64,000 bases of DNA from Kineosporia babensis (GTDB lineage: Bacteria; Actinomycetota; Actinomycetes; Actinomycetales; Kineosporiaceae). The position numbers and the translations under genes are program-made. The stretch spans positions 310,001 to 374,000 of the forward strand of contig NZ_JAJOMB010000001.1 in the NCBI RefSeq assembly GCF_021129305.1, given 5' to 3'. The notes beneath the pieces were generated by a model. The model ran no database searches. It saw nothing but the letters and a program-made list of their open reading frames with translations, and was not told the origin of the DNA. Positions 44,093-52,057 of this stretch are shown here, piece after piece (position 1 is the stretch's first letter; every line of letters begins with the position of its first letter).

Positions 44093-44980
44093 ATGACCAT
44101 CACCGTTCTGGACACCGCCCCGGCCATCCGCCGCATCGTGACCGCCCCGCCCGCGGCCCGGCCGGATCTGCTCAGAGCCATGGTCGAGCCGGCCCGGGGC
44201 CTGTACCGCTACTTCCCCGGCGAGGTCGACGTGGTCGCGATGCACGGGATGAGCTTCGGTTTCCCGCTGGATCGGGACGAAGACCAGATTCTGGACGCTC
44301 TGGGCCGACTGGAGGAGGCCGGCGCCTGGGCGCGGATCGAGAAGGCACTTGAGGACGCGGTCCGCCTGCAGAGCGGTTCGCTCGCCGGAGTGAACGTCCC
44401 CGACATCACCGTTCTGTTCGTGCTGGGCGATCCGGGCGACGCCTACTTCCGGCACACGGTCGGCGGGTTCAGCGGGAACGGATCGGTGACCGGGTACATC
44501 TCGCTGACGCTCTGGCCCACGGCGGAGAACCTGGCCCGGCTGGAGGCCACCGCGGTGCACGAACTCAACCACAACCTGCGTTACGCGCCCGGTGGCGTGG
44601 TCTGGGACCCGGCGACGGTGGCGGTGGGTGAGCAGATCGTCAGCGAAGGGCTGGCCGATGCGTTCGCCCGGCAGATGTACGGGCCGGAGCTCGGCTACAC
44701 GGCCATGGGCGTGCCTCATCTGAACGACGACGAGGTGTTCGCCAAAGTGCTGGAGGGGCTGGGGATTACCGGGATGCAGAACTTCGTGTCCTGGGTGCAC
44801 GGGGATGCAGCGGCGCAGCGGTTCGGCGGGACACCGGTGGGGCTGCCGACGGGCGCGGGTTACGCGGTGGGTAATCGCCTGGTGGACGCCTATCTCGCCG
44901 AGACCGGCCAGAACGCCGCTCAGGCCCTGTACGCGCCGAGCGACACGATCATCCGGACCGCACTGAGACTGCTGCAGTAG
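44093..44980 (+). CDS. DUF2268 putative zinc protease
   Basis: A 295-residue protein. AVHELNHNLRYAP carries HExxH-like H156-E-L-N-H160, and VSEGLADAFARQMYG carries the third ligand Glu, as in DUF2268 predicted Zn-dependent proteases. There is no signal peptide, so it is cytoplasmic. It is expressed from a MerR-type promoter and probably leaderless. Family members often sit beside merR genes; here the regulator must be elsewhere. Confidence 0.88.
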   Translation: MTITVLDTAPAIRRIVTAPPAARPDLLRAMVEPARGLYRYFPGEVDVVAMHGMSFGFPLDRDEDQILDALGRLEEAGAWARIEKALEDAVRLQSGSLAGVNVPDITVLFVLGDPGDAYFRHTVGGFSGNGSVTGYISLTLWPTAENLARLEATAVHELNHNLRYAPGGVVWDPATVAVGEQIVSEGLADAFARQMYGPELGYTAMGVPHLNDDEVFAKVLEGLGITGMQNFVSWVHGDAAAQRFGGTPVGLPTGAGYAVGNRLVDAYLAETGQNAAQALYAPSDTIIRTALRLLQ

Positions 44981-45038
44981 TGAAGTCGCCGTCGCTCGTG
45001 GCCGGCGGCGACATCACCTCAACCTTCCCGAGAAGTGC

Positions 45039-45239
45039 TCAGGAGAGTCTGCGGACCTGGTCGGGTGCGACCATGACCTGCGACGGGACCAGCCCGTCGG
45101 GACCGCCGAACTCGATGCCGTAAGCCTCGGCCGGATCGGTGATCACCTGGACCACCGTGCCGAGCGCCCCCGGGAGCAGACCGTGCTCCGGCAGCGTGAC
45201 GGACAGGGAGACGAGATCAAAGTTGTGCAGCACCAGCAC
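45039..45239 (-). CDS. DUF4926-like small protein
   Basis: A 66-residue beta-rich protein. FDLVSLSVTLPEHGLLPGALGTVVQVI and YGIEFGGPDGLVPSQVMVAPDQVRRL match the DUF4926 pattern (FDxVxLxxDLPExGLxxGxxGTVVxV). GTG 45239 or 45233 starts it, with GAGG just upstream. DUF4926 proteins often accompany toxin-type genes, but none is adjacent here. Confidence 0.75.
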   Translation of the reverse strand: MLVLHNFDLVSLSVTLPEHGLLPGALGTVVQVITDPAEAYGIEFGGPDGLVPSQVMVAPDQVRRLS

Positions 45240-45642
45240 ACCTCACACGGTTGGTCGACGCTGACCGCCTGAACGCCCGGCTTTTTCTCCGCATCCGGGA
45301 CGTTCCTGGAATTCCGCTGTCGATCTTCTTCTTGATCCACTTTCGGTGACCCTCCGGACCGCTGCGGACATTCATGATCACGAAGGCCCGAACGCCGCGA
45401 TCCGAGGGATCGGACGCCAGCTTGCACCCCTCCGCCGCAAATTACGAATGCCCAGGTCGGAGGCCGTTTTATCGATGGCGCCAGGACCGGCCGAAAGTAC
45501 GGTCGCCCTTGCCCGATCGGCCGGGACCTTTGGCGGGACCTTTGACGAGAACACGGCGTTCTTTTGGCCGCTGCCACCCACCCGGACCGAGGGAAGACTC
45601 AAGGCATCAACCGAAGATAGAAATTCCCAGAGAGGAATGGTC
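45240..45642. other. 403-bp noncoding leader region before doxX
   Basis: I see no convincing gene. The 10-mer GGGACCTTTG occurs twice with a 12-bp step (45523-45532 and 45535-45544), about 100 bp before doxX; GGGAC is the half-site of the DevR/DosR box. The stretch probably holds the promoter region of the stress cluster. Confidence 0.4.
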
Positions 45643-46263
45643 ATGTCGATCGAACACGCGGCCCCTGCCAGCAAGGGCTCGTCGTCGGCAAGCGGCCTCG
45701 CAGACACCACCCCAGGCGTAGCCGAGATGTCCACCCCCGCCGTAAGCAGCCTGGCGGCAAAGCTCTTCGCCGTCCTGCGGGTGTCCGTCGGGTTCATCTT
45801 CCTCTGGGCGGCCCTGGACAAGACCTTCGGTCTCGGGTACTCCTCGGCGGCCGAAAAGGCCTGGATCGAGGGCAACTCGCCGACCAAGGGCTTTCTCAGC
45901 TTCATCGACCAGGGCCCGTTCGCGTCGGTCTTCAACAACATGGCCGGCAACGCGATCGTCGACATCCTGTTCATGGTCGGAATGTTCGCGGTCGGTGTGG
46001 CCGTGATCGCCGGAGTGGCGATGCAGGTCGCCGCGGTGAGCGGTTCGCTGATCATGGTGATGATGTGGGTGGCCGAATGGCCGATGGCGCAGACCACCGG
46101 CGCGGGCGAGCCCACCGGGAGCACCAACCCGTTCATGGACTACCACCTGATCTACGCACTGGTCCTGTTCGCCCTGGTCGCGGTGTCGGCCGGCAAGACC
46201 TGGGGCCTGGGCAACATCTGGGAGAAGCTCCCGGTGATCAAAGACCAGAAGTGGATGCACTGA
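45643..46263 (+). CDS. DoxX-family membrane protein
   Basis: A 206-residue protein with about four TM helices: LFAVLRVSVGFIFLWAALDKTFGLGY (the DoxX opening, LRxxxGxxFLxAxxxK), IVDILFMVGMFAVGVAVIAG, AVSGSLIMVMMWVAEWP and LIYALVLFALVAVSAG. DoxX proteins link to quinone or thiol redox systems in the membrane. ATG 45643 has AGAGG 7 nt upstream. It is first of the stress cluster; a hairpin terminator follows. Confidence 0.88.
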   Translation: MSIEHAAPASKGSSSASGLADTTPGVAEMSTPAVSSLAAKLFAVLRVSVGFIFLWAALDKTFGLGYSSAAEKAWIEGNSPTKGFLSFIDQGPFASVFNNMAGNAIVDILFMVGMFAVGVAVIAGVAMQVAAVSGSLIMVMMWVAEWPMAQTTGAGEPTGSTNPFMDYHLIYALVLFALVAVSAGKTWGLGNIWEKLPVIKDQKWMH

Positions 46264-46278
46264 GCTCGATCTGAACCG

Positions 46279-46314
46279 CCGGGCCTACCCCTCCCCCTCC
46301 TGCGGTAGGCCCGG
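46279..46314 (+). terminator. Terminator after doxX
   Basis: Perfect 11-bp arms CCGGGCCTACC (46279-46289) and GGTAGGCCCGG (46304-46314) with a C-rich 14-nt loop, 15 bp past the stop. Confidence 0.78.
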
Positions 46315-46356
46315 AACCCCTCAAACCCCAGCACTATCCGGGAAGGAGATCCGGTC

Positions 46357-46827
46357 ATGACCACCAACCGCATCGTTGTCGGGGTCGACGGATCCACCCA
46401 GTCCGCACAAGCCCTGCGCTGGGCCGCGCAGCAGGCGGTCCGCTCCGGAGCCACCCTCCGCGCCGTGACCGCCTGGGAACTGCCCACCACCTACGCCTGG
46501 GCCTCCTGGCCGATCGACTGGGACCCGGCCCGCGACGCCCGCCGGGTGCTCACCGAGACCATCGCCAAGACCTTCGAAGGCCACCCGCCGGTCGAACTGG
46601 AGGAGGTGGTCCGCGAAGGCGGCGCCGCCCGGATCCTGATCGACGAGGCCCGCTTCGCCACCACCGTGGTGGTCGGCAGCCGGGGCCACGGAAGGGTCGC
46701 CGGAGTCCTGCTCGGCTCGGTCAGCACCAAGGTCTCCGAACACGCCACCTGCCCGGTCGTCGTGGTCCACGGCGACCAGCGCCCCGAGACCGCGCAACGG
46801 AAGGAGGGAACTTTAGTAGCCGGCTGA
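46357..46827 (+). CDS. Universal stress protein (UspA family)
   Basis: A 156-residue single-domain Usp. IVVGVDGSTQSAQALRWAAQQA opens the fold, and VVVGSRGHGRVAGVLLGSVSTKVSEHATCPVVVV has the ATP-binding G-x2-G-x9-G-S/T motif, so it is an ATP-binding type. GGAAGGAG is 8 nt before the ATG. It lies between doxX and the PPOX-like gene, each with its own terminator, as in actinobacterial hypoxia/dormancy regulons. Confidence 0.93.
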   Translation: MTTNRIVVGVDGSTQSAQALRWAAQQAVRSGATLRAVTAWELPTTYAWASWPIDWDPARDARRVLTETIAKTFEGHPPVELEEVVREGGAARILIDEARFATTVVVGSRGHGRVAGVLLGSVSTKVSEHATCPVVVVHGDQRPETAQRKEGTLVAG

Positions 46828-46854
46828 AACCACGCGAGACAGCTTCACCCACAC

Positions 46855-46884
46855 CCGAGGCCAGGAGAACCTTCCTGGCCTCGG
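46855..46884 (+). terminator. Terminator after the universal stress gene
   Basis: Perfect 12-bp arms CCGAGGCCAGGA (46855-46866) and TCCTGGCCTCGG (46873-46884) with a 6-nt loop, 27 bp past the stop. Confidence 0.8.
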
Positions 46885-46959
46885 TTCGCGTAACCGCACT
46901 TCCAAGATCAACCGCAGTTCCTCCGCGCACCCCCGGCGCATCCCCGATCGGAGCCCCCC

Positions 46960-47535
46960 ATGCTCAGGACTTTCGGCCCTGCCGTCCCCGTCGCCGACAC
47001 CAGCAAACTCGCTAGACCCGCACCTGGACGTCTGTCGGAACCCGGAAGGCCTGACCCCCTCGTGACCAGCACCGATCAGCAACCCGGCAGTGCCGCGCCG
47101 CCGGCCGCCGCCGAGAGTGACGGGGTACGGGAGGTGAGCGTTCGCGTGCTCGATCGTCAGGAGTGCCTGGATCTGCTGGCCACCGCCCAGATCGGCCAGC
47201 TGGTCTTCACCTACCAGGCGATGCCCGACGTGCTGCCGGTCAACGTGGCGGTCGCCGACGACGTGCTGCTGATCCCGTTCGCCGACGGCTCGATGATCGA
47301 GCGGGCGGCCCGCAACACCGTGGTCGCCTTCCACGTGGACAAGATCGACGAGGACACGCACCTGGGCTGGAGCGTGACCGTGGTCGGCCGCTCTTTCGAG
47401 CTGCGTGAAGGTGACTCGCTGGCCGGGCGCCAGGTGAAGAAGCCCAAGGCGTGGATGCCGGGCCGGCACGACCGCACCCTGGCGGTGGCTCTGGAGCGGG
47501 TCACCGGCCGCTACCTAGAGCCACCTGTGAAATGA
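46960..47535 (+). CDS. Pyridoxamine 5'-phosphate oxidase-fold (flavin-binding split barrel) protein
   Basis: A 191-residue protein. The barrel starts near residue 60 (VRVLDRQECLDLLATAQIGQLVFTYQ) and continues with MPDVLPVNVAVADDVLLIPFADGSMIERAARNTVVAFHVDKID and WSVTVVGRSFEL. It probably binds FMN or F420. About 50 low-complexity residues precede the barrel, so a later start (GTG 47062) is possible. Such proteins recur in DevR/DosR-type stress regulons. It is followed after 45 bp by the GAF kinase. Confidence 0.85.
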   Translation: MLRTFGPAVPVADTSKLARPAPGRLSEPGRPDPLVTSTDQQPGSAAPPAAAESDGVREVSVRVLDRQECLDLLATAQIGQLVFTYQAMPDVLPVNVAVADDVLLIPFADGSMIERAARNTVVAFHVDKIDEDTHLGWSVTVVGRSFELREGDSLAGRQVKKPKAWMPGRHDRTLAVALERVTGRYLEPPVK

Positions 47536-47580
47536 TTTCGCCGGGCAGATCGGACGGCGGGCGACGAGGTTCCAGCAGCG

Positions 47581-49332
47581 GTGAGCGATGACAACGAAAC
47601 GTCGGAAGAACGCTACGGGCACAACCGGGAGGCCAAGGAGGCGCACCAGTACTGGAGTGCTGGTCAGCCCCCTCCCCTGCCCAAGCTCGGCCTGGAGCGG
47701 CTGCTCCAGGAACTGATCGGGCGCTCGCAGGAGATCATCGACACCGAGCAGCAGCTGCACCGGCTGCTGGACGCGGTGATCGCGGTGGCCAGCGACCTCA
47801 GCCTGCCCGACACGCTGCGCCGGATCACCGAACTCGCGGCCGATCTGGCCGAGGCCAAGTACGCGGCGCTGGGCCTGCTGGACTCCGAGGGCCGGGAGCT
47901 GTCGGAGTTCATCACGGTTGGAATTCCGGGCCACCAGCGGATCAAGATCGGTGAGCCGCCGCGGGGCAAGGGCATCCTCGGCGTGCTGATCGACCTGCCG
48001 GTGCCGCTGCGCCTGGACCGGCTCTCCGACCATCCGGCCTCGGCCGGTTTCCCGCCGCACCACCCGCCGATGGGCAGCTTCCTGGGGGTGCCGCTGCGGG
48101 TGCGGGGCGAGGTCTTCGGCAACCTCTACCTGACCGAGAAGCGCGACGGCGGCACCTTCACCGAACGCGACGAGCAGCTGATCATCGCGCTGGCCGCGGC
48201 CGCCGGGATCGCGATCGAGAACTCCCGGCTGTTCGACGTCACCCGCCGCCGCGAGGCCTGGCTGACCGCGGCCGGTGACGTGACCAAGTCGCTGCTGGCC
48301 GGGGCCGAGATCGAGGAGACGATGCGGCTGGTGGTGGAGCGGGCCTCCACGGTGGCCGGTGGCGGGGCCAGCTTCCTGCTGCTGAACGACGCCGACGGGG
48401 GCCTGAGCGTGCGGGCCGCGCACGGCGAGAACACCGCGGCCACCCTGGGCACCTCCTACCACCTGGACGATCAGCGGCTTTTCGAGCGCCGGGCGTTCCT
48501 GTCCAACGGGTTCGTCACCGGCCCGGGCATCTCCAACCAGTACGGTGGCCCGGCCGTGCACGTGCCTCTGGTGGTCGGCGAGCACGTGATCGGGGTGCTG
48601 GCGATCGCCCGCCCGGTGCACCACGAGCCGTACTCCGAGGCGGACATGAAGATGGTGGAGTCGTTCGCCGGGCACGCCGCGCTGGCCGTGCAGTTCAGCC
48701 GGCAGGCCTCGGACCGGCAGCGGCTGGCGGTGCTCGAGGACCGTGACCGGATCGCCCGGGACCTGCACGACCTGGTGATCCAGCGGATCTTCGCGGTCGG
48801 CCTGGGCCTGCAGAGCATCGGCATGAGCATCGACAAGCCCGCGCAGGCGAGCAAGCTGTCCGGGCTGATCGACGACCTGGACACCACGATCCACGCGATC
48901 CGGACCTCGATCTTCAGTCTGCAGCAGCAGGAAGAGGAGTCGACCAGCCTGCGCTCCGAGGCGCTCGGTGTGGTCAACGAGGCCACCGGGGCCCTGGGTT
49001 TCGAGCCGGTGCTCACCTTCCGCGGCCCGGTGGACACGCTGGTGCCCGCGGTGGTCTACGACGATCTGCTGGCGGTGCTGCGCGAGGCGCTGTCCAACGC
49101 CGCCCGCCACGCCCGGGCCACCCACGTGGAGGTACGGCTGGGGGTCGATGCGGGTCAGGTAACGCTCGAGATCGAGGACGACGGCCAGGGCGTGGCCACG
49201 GACGCGAAACAGGGCACGGGAACGACGACGATGAGGACCCGGGCGGAGCGGCACGGGGGCTCGTGCGCCTACGCCGCCCGGGACGACGGCTCGTCCGGAA
49301 CCGTTGTGGTCTGGCAGGTTCCGCTCAACTGA
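47581..49332 (+). CDS. DevS/DosT-like GAF-domain sensor histidine kinase
   Basis: A 583-residue cytoplasmic kinase starting with GTG. Two GAF domains (about 70-205 and 220-380) precede the DHp LEDRDRIARDLHDLVIQRIFAVGLGLQSI (His near 396) and a HATPase domain with VLREALSNAARHA (N box) and GTGTTTMRTRAERHGG (G box). GAF-A contains FPPHHPPMGSFLGVP, as in DevS/DosT where a His there binds haem, so gas or redox sensing is inferred. Its response regulator is not adjacent. The preceding DoxX, Usp and PPOX genes resemble the DevR regulon. A terminator follows at 49339. Confidence 0.9.
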   Translation: MSDDNETSEERYGHNREAKEAHQYWSAGQPPPLPKLGLERLLQELIGRSQEIIDTEQQLHRLLDAVIAVASDLSLPDTLRRITELAADLAEAKYAALGLLDSEGRELSEFITVGIPGHQRIKIGEPPRGKGILGVLIDLPVPLRLDRLSDHPASAGFPPHHPPMGSFLGVPLRVRGEVFGNLYLTEKRDGGTFTERDEQLIIALAAAAGIAIENSRLFDVTRRREAWLTAAGDVTKSLLAGAEIEETMRLVVERASTVAGGGASFLLLNDADGGLSVRAAHGENTAATLGTSYHLDDQRLFERRAFLSNGFVTGPGISNQYGGPAVHVPLVVGEHVIGVLAIARPVHHEPYSEADMKMVESFAGHAALAVQFSRQASDRQRLAVLEDRDRIARDLHDLVIQRIFAVGLGLQSIGMSIDKPAQASKLSGLIDDLDTTIHAIRTSIFSLQQQEEESTSLRSEALGVVNEATGALGFEPVLTFRGPVDTLVPAVVYDDLLAVLREALSNAARHARATHVEVRLGVDAGQVTLEIEDDGQGVATDAKQGTGTTTMRTRAERHGGSCAYAARDDGSSGTVVVWQVPLN

Positions 49333-49338
49333 GGAGAA

Positions 49339-49366
49339 GGGGTGATCCGGATGCCCGGATCACCCC
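49339..49366 (+). terminator. Terminator after the GAF kinase
   Basis: Perfect 12-bp arms GGGGTGATCCGG (49339-49350) and CCGGATCACCCC (49355-49366) with a 4-nt loop, starting 6 bp past the stop. It may also serve the minus-strand unit ending at 49377. Confidence 0.85.
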
Positions 49367-49376
49367 GGCGTCCGGC

Positions 49377-49634
49377 TCAGTCCAGGGTGATCGTGCCGGT
49401 AACCATGGACGATCCGTCCCCGGCCACCAGCGTTCCGTCACCGTCCTCGGATCGTCCGGCGAGCGTCCACTTGTAGACGCTCGCGGGCAGCTGGGTGCCT
49501 CGGGTGGACAGGCCGTTCCAGCTGAGGTCGCGGACACTGCCGTCCGGGGCGGTGCTGTCGCGCTGGGCCACCGTCTTCGTCCCGGTCGGGTCCTGGATCT
49601 TCAGGGCGACCGGGCGCGTCCATGAGAATCCGGC
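49377..49634 (-). pseudogene. 3' fragment of a FlgD-like/FN3-type surface protein gene
   Basis: Directly after the flavodoxin stop the same frame stays open for 85 codons with no usable start at its beginning (first ATG at 49571). It reads like the C-terminal strand set of a FlgD-type Ig repeat: GFSWTRPVALKIQDPTGT, SVRDLSWNGLSTRGTQLP, ASVYKWTLAG, ending GTITLD. Such modules end large secreted proteins, so this is probably the tail of a gene whose front was lost. Alternatively it was once read through from the flavodoxin gene. Confidence 0.6.
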
Positions 49635-50171
49635 CTACTTGGGCTTGGAGGAGATCCACAGCCGGGCGGTCTCCCCGGTCTTGCCCACGTAGGAGGCCAG
49701 CGCGGTGCCCCAGAGCCGGGCCCGGGCCAGCTGCTTGGGCACCACCGGGCCCTCCATCGCCTCGACCAGGAACCGCTCGCTGGCCACCAGCTCCACCCCG
49801 TGGCGCTCCAGCCGCTTGGCGATCGCGTTGACCGCGGAGCCGTGGATGAACCCGCGACCGGTGCCGGTGTCGAACGCGGCGGCCCGGCCGCCCGCCCACT
49901 CCGGCATCCCGTCGAGCCATTCGGCCACCCCGAACGTCTTCGGGCTGGCGCCCTGAGTACCCGCCAGCATCCGGGACAATCGGTTCGGTAGCCCACGGTT
50001 ATGGATCGGCGCACCGAGTAGCAGCAAGTCGACGTCGGTCAGATCCCAGTCCTGATCCGCGGCGTCGGTCAGCCGCACCTCGATCCCGCGCTCACGCAGA
50101 CCCATGACCACGGCCTCGGCGAAGCGGTGGGTGTTGGAGAAACAGGACTCGACGACGACTAGAACGTTCAA
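49635..50171 (-). CDS. Flavodoxin-domain protein
   Basis: A 178-residue flavodoxin. MNVLVVVESCFSNTHRFAEAV gives the FMN phosphate loop (S-x-SNTxxxA type), DVDLLLLGAPIHNRGLPNR the second strand with its aromatic-poor loop, and AAAFDTGTGRGFIHGSAVNAIAKRLERHG the later loop. It starts at TTG 50171, overlapping the stop of the small gene upstream (TTGA). It may be an electron carrier or a protoporphyrinogen oxidase-like protein. Confidence 0.82.
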   Translation of the reverse strand: MNVLVVVESCFSNTHRFAEAVVMGLRERGIEVRLTDAADQDWDLTDVDLLLLGAPIHNRGLPNRLSRMLAGTQGASPKTFGVAEWLDGMPEWAGGRAAAFDTGTGRGFIHGSAVNAIAKRLERHGVELVASERFLVEAMEGPVVPKQLARARLWGTALASYVGKTGETARLWISSKPK

Positions 50172-50389
50172 CTTGTGATGCCCCCGTACTCAAGGCGTTT
50201 GGTGCGGAACTCGGCCACGACCGAATGTCCTTTCAGGGCCAGAGGTCCCCGAACGGACATGAGTTCAGATCGGCCCGCAGGGCAGGCCAAGTGGACTCGG
50301 CGAACCGTTGCGCCGGTAAAGGCGCCGCGCCCGTCCTCGGTGGTACAGCTTGGCACGAATTGCACCCGGCTGTCGTCGCCCGCGATCAA
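50168..50389 (-). CDS. Small hypothetical protein coupled to flavodoxin
   Basis: A frame of up to 73 codons (start uncertain) ending SVRGPLALKGHSVVAEFRTKRLEYGGITS. Its TGA overlaps the flavodoxin TTG start by 4 bp, the normal sign of translational coupling, which is the main reason to call it. No family is recognised. Confidence 0.42.
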   Translation of the reverse strand: MIAGDDSRVQFVPSCTTEDGRGAFTGATVRRVHLACPAGRSELMSVRGPLALKGHSVVAEFRTKRLEYGGITS

Positions 50390-50641
50390 CTTCTCTGTGT
50401 AATGTCGCTCTCCGGAAGCCTTTTACCCGAAGAATCTCACAGGAACCCGAGCCCGGTTCGATCCCGGTCGAAACCTCCCGGGCCGATCGGGACCGGGTTG
50501 GCCTCGGGCGCGGACCATCTCGGCCCCCGGTGCACGGGTACACGCTGAAGACCGGCCCGGCGATCTCGGTACGCACGCGCTCGCGTCCGGAGCGTCCCGC
50601 GGACCGCACCGATGAAGCTCACGCGCCGGGCCGGTCCGAGG

Positions 50642-51616
50642 TCAGCTGAAGCCGCTGGGCAGGCGCGGGGTGTAGGGCCGTTCCAGGATCTCGATCTCCT
50701 CGGCGCTCAGCTCCAGCTCCACCGCGGCGGCCGCATCGCTGAGGTGCTCCAGCTTGGACGGGCCGACGATCGGCGCCGCCACCGCCGGGTTCTTCAGTAC
50801 CCAGGCCAGCGCCACCTGTGCCATCGGCACGCCCCGCGCCTCGGCCACCTGCTGCACGGCCTGGACGATGGGCTTGTTGTCGGCCTCCACGTCGTAACGC
50901 CGGGTGAGCTGGTCGGTGCCGGTGCGACTGGTCGAGGTCTGCCACGGCCGGGCCACCCAGCCCTTGGCCAGCGGGCTCCACGGGATGCTGCCCACGCCCT
51001 GGTCGGCGAGCAGGCCGAACATCTCCCGCTCCTCCTCGCGCTGGAGCAGGCTGTACTGGTTCTGCATGCTCACGAACCTGGTCCAGCCCCCGGTGGTGGC
51101 GGTGTGCTGCAGCTTGGCGAACTGCCAGGCCCACATCGACGAGGCGCCCAGGTAGCGCGCCTTGCCCGCCCTGACCACGTCGTGCAGGGCCTCCATCGTC
51201 TCCTCGACCGGGGTCTGAGGATCGAACCGGTGGATCTGGTAGAGGTCCACGTAGTCCACGCCCAGCCGGCTCAGTGAGGCGTCGACCTGCTCCATGATCG
51301 CCTTGCGGGACAGACCCGCGCCGCCCGGGCCCTGGTGCATCGGGAAGTAGACCTTGGTGGCCAGGACGATGTCGTCGCGGCGGGCGTACTTCTTCACCGC
51401 CCGGCCCACGATCTCCTCGGACGAGCCCCCGAAGTAGACGTTGGCGGTGTCCCAGAAGGTGATGCCCAGATCCAGCGCCTGCTGGAAGAACGGCTGCGCG
51501 GCCTCCTCGGTCAGCGGCCAGCCCGCGGCCGGGTCGGGCGAGACCCCGAAACCCATGGTGCCCAGCGAGATCCGGCTGACTTTGAGGCCCGAGCGGCCAA
51601 GACGGGTGTACTGCAT
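50642..51616 (-). CDS. Aldo/keto reductase
   Basis: A 324-residue NADPH-dependent TIM-barrel reductase of the AKR (YajO-like) group. MQYTRLGRSGLKVSRISLGTMGFG opens the barrel. Catalytic Asp and Tyr lie in FWDTANVYFGGSSEEIVGRA, Lys in IVLATKVYFP and His in DLYQIHRFDPQTPVEETMEAL. Cofactor binding follows in IVGPSKLEHLSDA. ATG 51616 fits the family start. It is monocistronic. The likely substrate is a small aldehyde or ketone. Confidence 0.93.
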   Translation of the reverse strand: MQYTRLGRSGLKVSRISLGTMGFGVSPDPAAGWPLTEEAAQPFFQQALDLGITFWDTANVYFGGSSEEIVGRAVKKYARRDDIVLATKVYFPMHQGPGGAGLSRKAIMEQVDASLSRLGVDYVDLYQIHRFDPQTPVEETMEALHDVVRAGKARYLGASSMWAWQFAKLQHTATTGGWTRFVSMQNQYSLLQREEEREMFGLLADQGVGSIPWSPLAKGWVARPWQTSTSRTGTDQLTRRYDVEADNKPIVQAVQQVAEARGVPMAQVALAWVLKNPAVAAPIVGPSKLEHLSDAAAAVELELSAEEIEILERPYTPRLPSGFS

Positions 51617-51727
51617 GCTCCGACGCTCCCTTTCGTGTGCGGTCACCGCACCCAACCCGGCCCTGGGCGCAAGCCATTCCGACGGCTGAAAACCGGGTGA
51701 CAACTCCTCGCTTCGGGCCTTATCAAC

Positions 51728-51925
51728 GTGCCTGTGAAACTCTCCAAGACCTGGACGGACTCCTCGCTCGTGGCCCGCCGGGCGATGAGCCCGCAGGAAC
51801 TGCAGCATCGGCTGGAACTGAGCCGGGTCGCCGCGGCCGCGAACGGTGACGGCGCCCGCCGCAATCGCCGGGCCGAGAAGAGCCGGCGACTGGCCCGAGG
51901 CCGGGTGGGCCGCCATGACGACTGA
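51728..51925 (+). CDS. Small basic hypothetical protein
   Basis: A 65-residue helical, Arg-rich protein (VKLSKTWTDSSLVARRAMS, then PQELQHRLELSRVAAAANGDG, then RRNRRAEKSRRLARGR). GTG 51728 or GTG 51734 may start it. A strong plus-strand terminator lies 27 bp past the stop, supporting a real short transcription unit. It could bind nucleic acid, but no family is recognised. Confidence 0.5.
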   Translation: MPVKLSKTWTDSSLVARRAMSPQELQHRLELSRVAAAANGDGARRNRRAEKSRRLARGRVGRHDD

Positions 51926-51952
51926 TCAACACGACCTGAGCAAGGACATCCG

Positions 51953-51999
51953 GAAACCGGAGGCGGGCCGCACGGGCGCACCTCCGGTTTCTTGCTTTT
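51953..51999 (+). terminator. Factor-independent terminator with U-tract
   Basis: Perfect 11-bp arms GAAACCGGAGG (51953-51963) and CCTCCGGTTTC (51981-51991), followed by TTGCTTTT. It lies after the small basic gene and insulates the DJ-1 promoter. Confidence 0.85.
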
Positions 52000-52031
52000 G
52001 CCCGGGGCGCAACGGCTCGAATGGACGCCAG

Positions 52032-52046
52032 TAGACCAGTCGTCTA
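52032..52046. promoter_or_regulatory. TetR-type operator before the DJ-1/PfpI gene
   Basis: TAGAC (52032-52036), a 5-bp spacer, then GTCTA (52042-52046), ending 11 bp before the ATG. The TAGACC-type dyad recalls NemR-like operators of electrophile-responsive TetR proteins, consistent with the tetR gene downstream of the DJ-1 gene. Confidence 0.65.
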
Positions 52047-52057
52047 GTTTGCTTGGC

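Noticed and set aside
45378-46136. A 252-codon frame antisense to doxX
   Set aside because: Shadow of the TM-coding strand; doxX has the ribosome binding site and family motifs.
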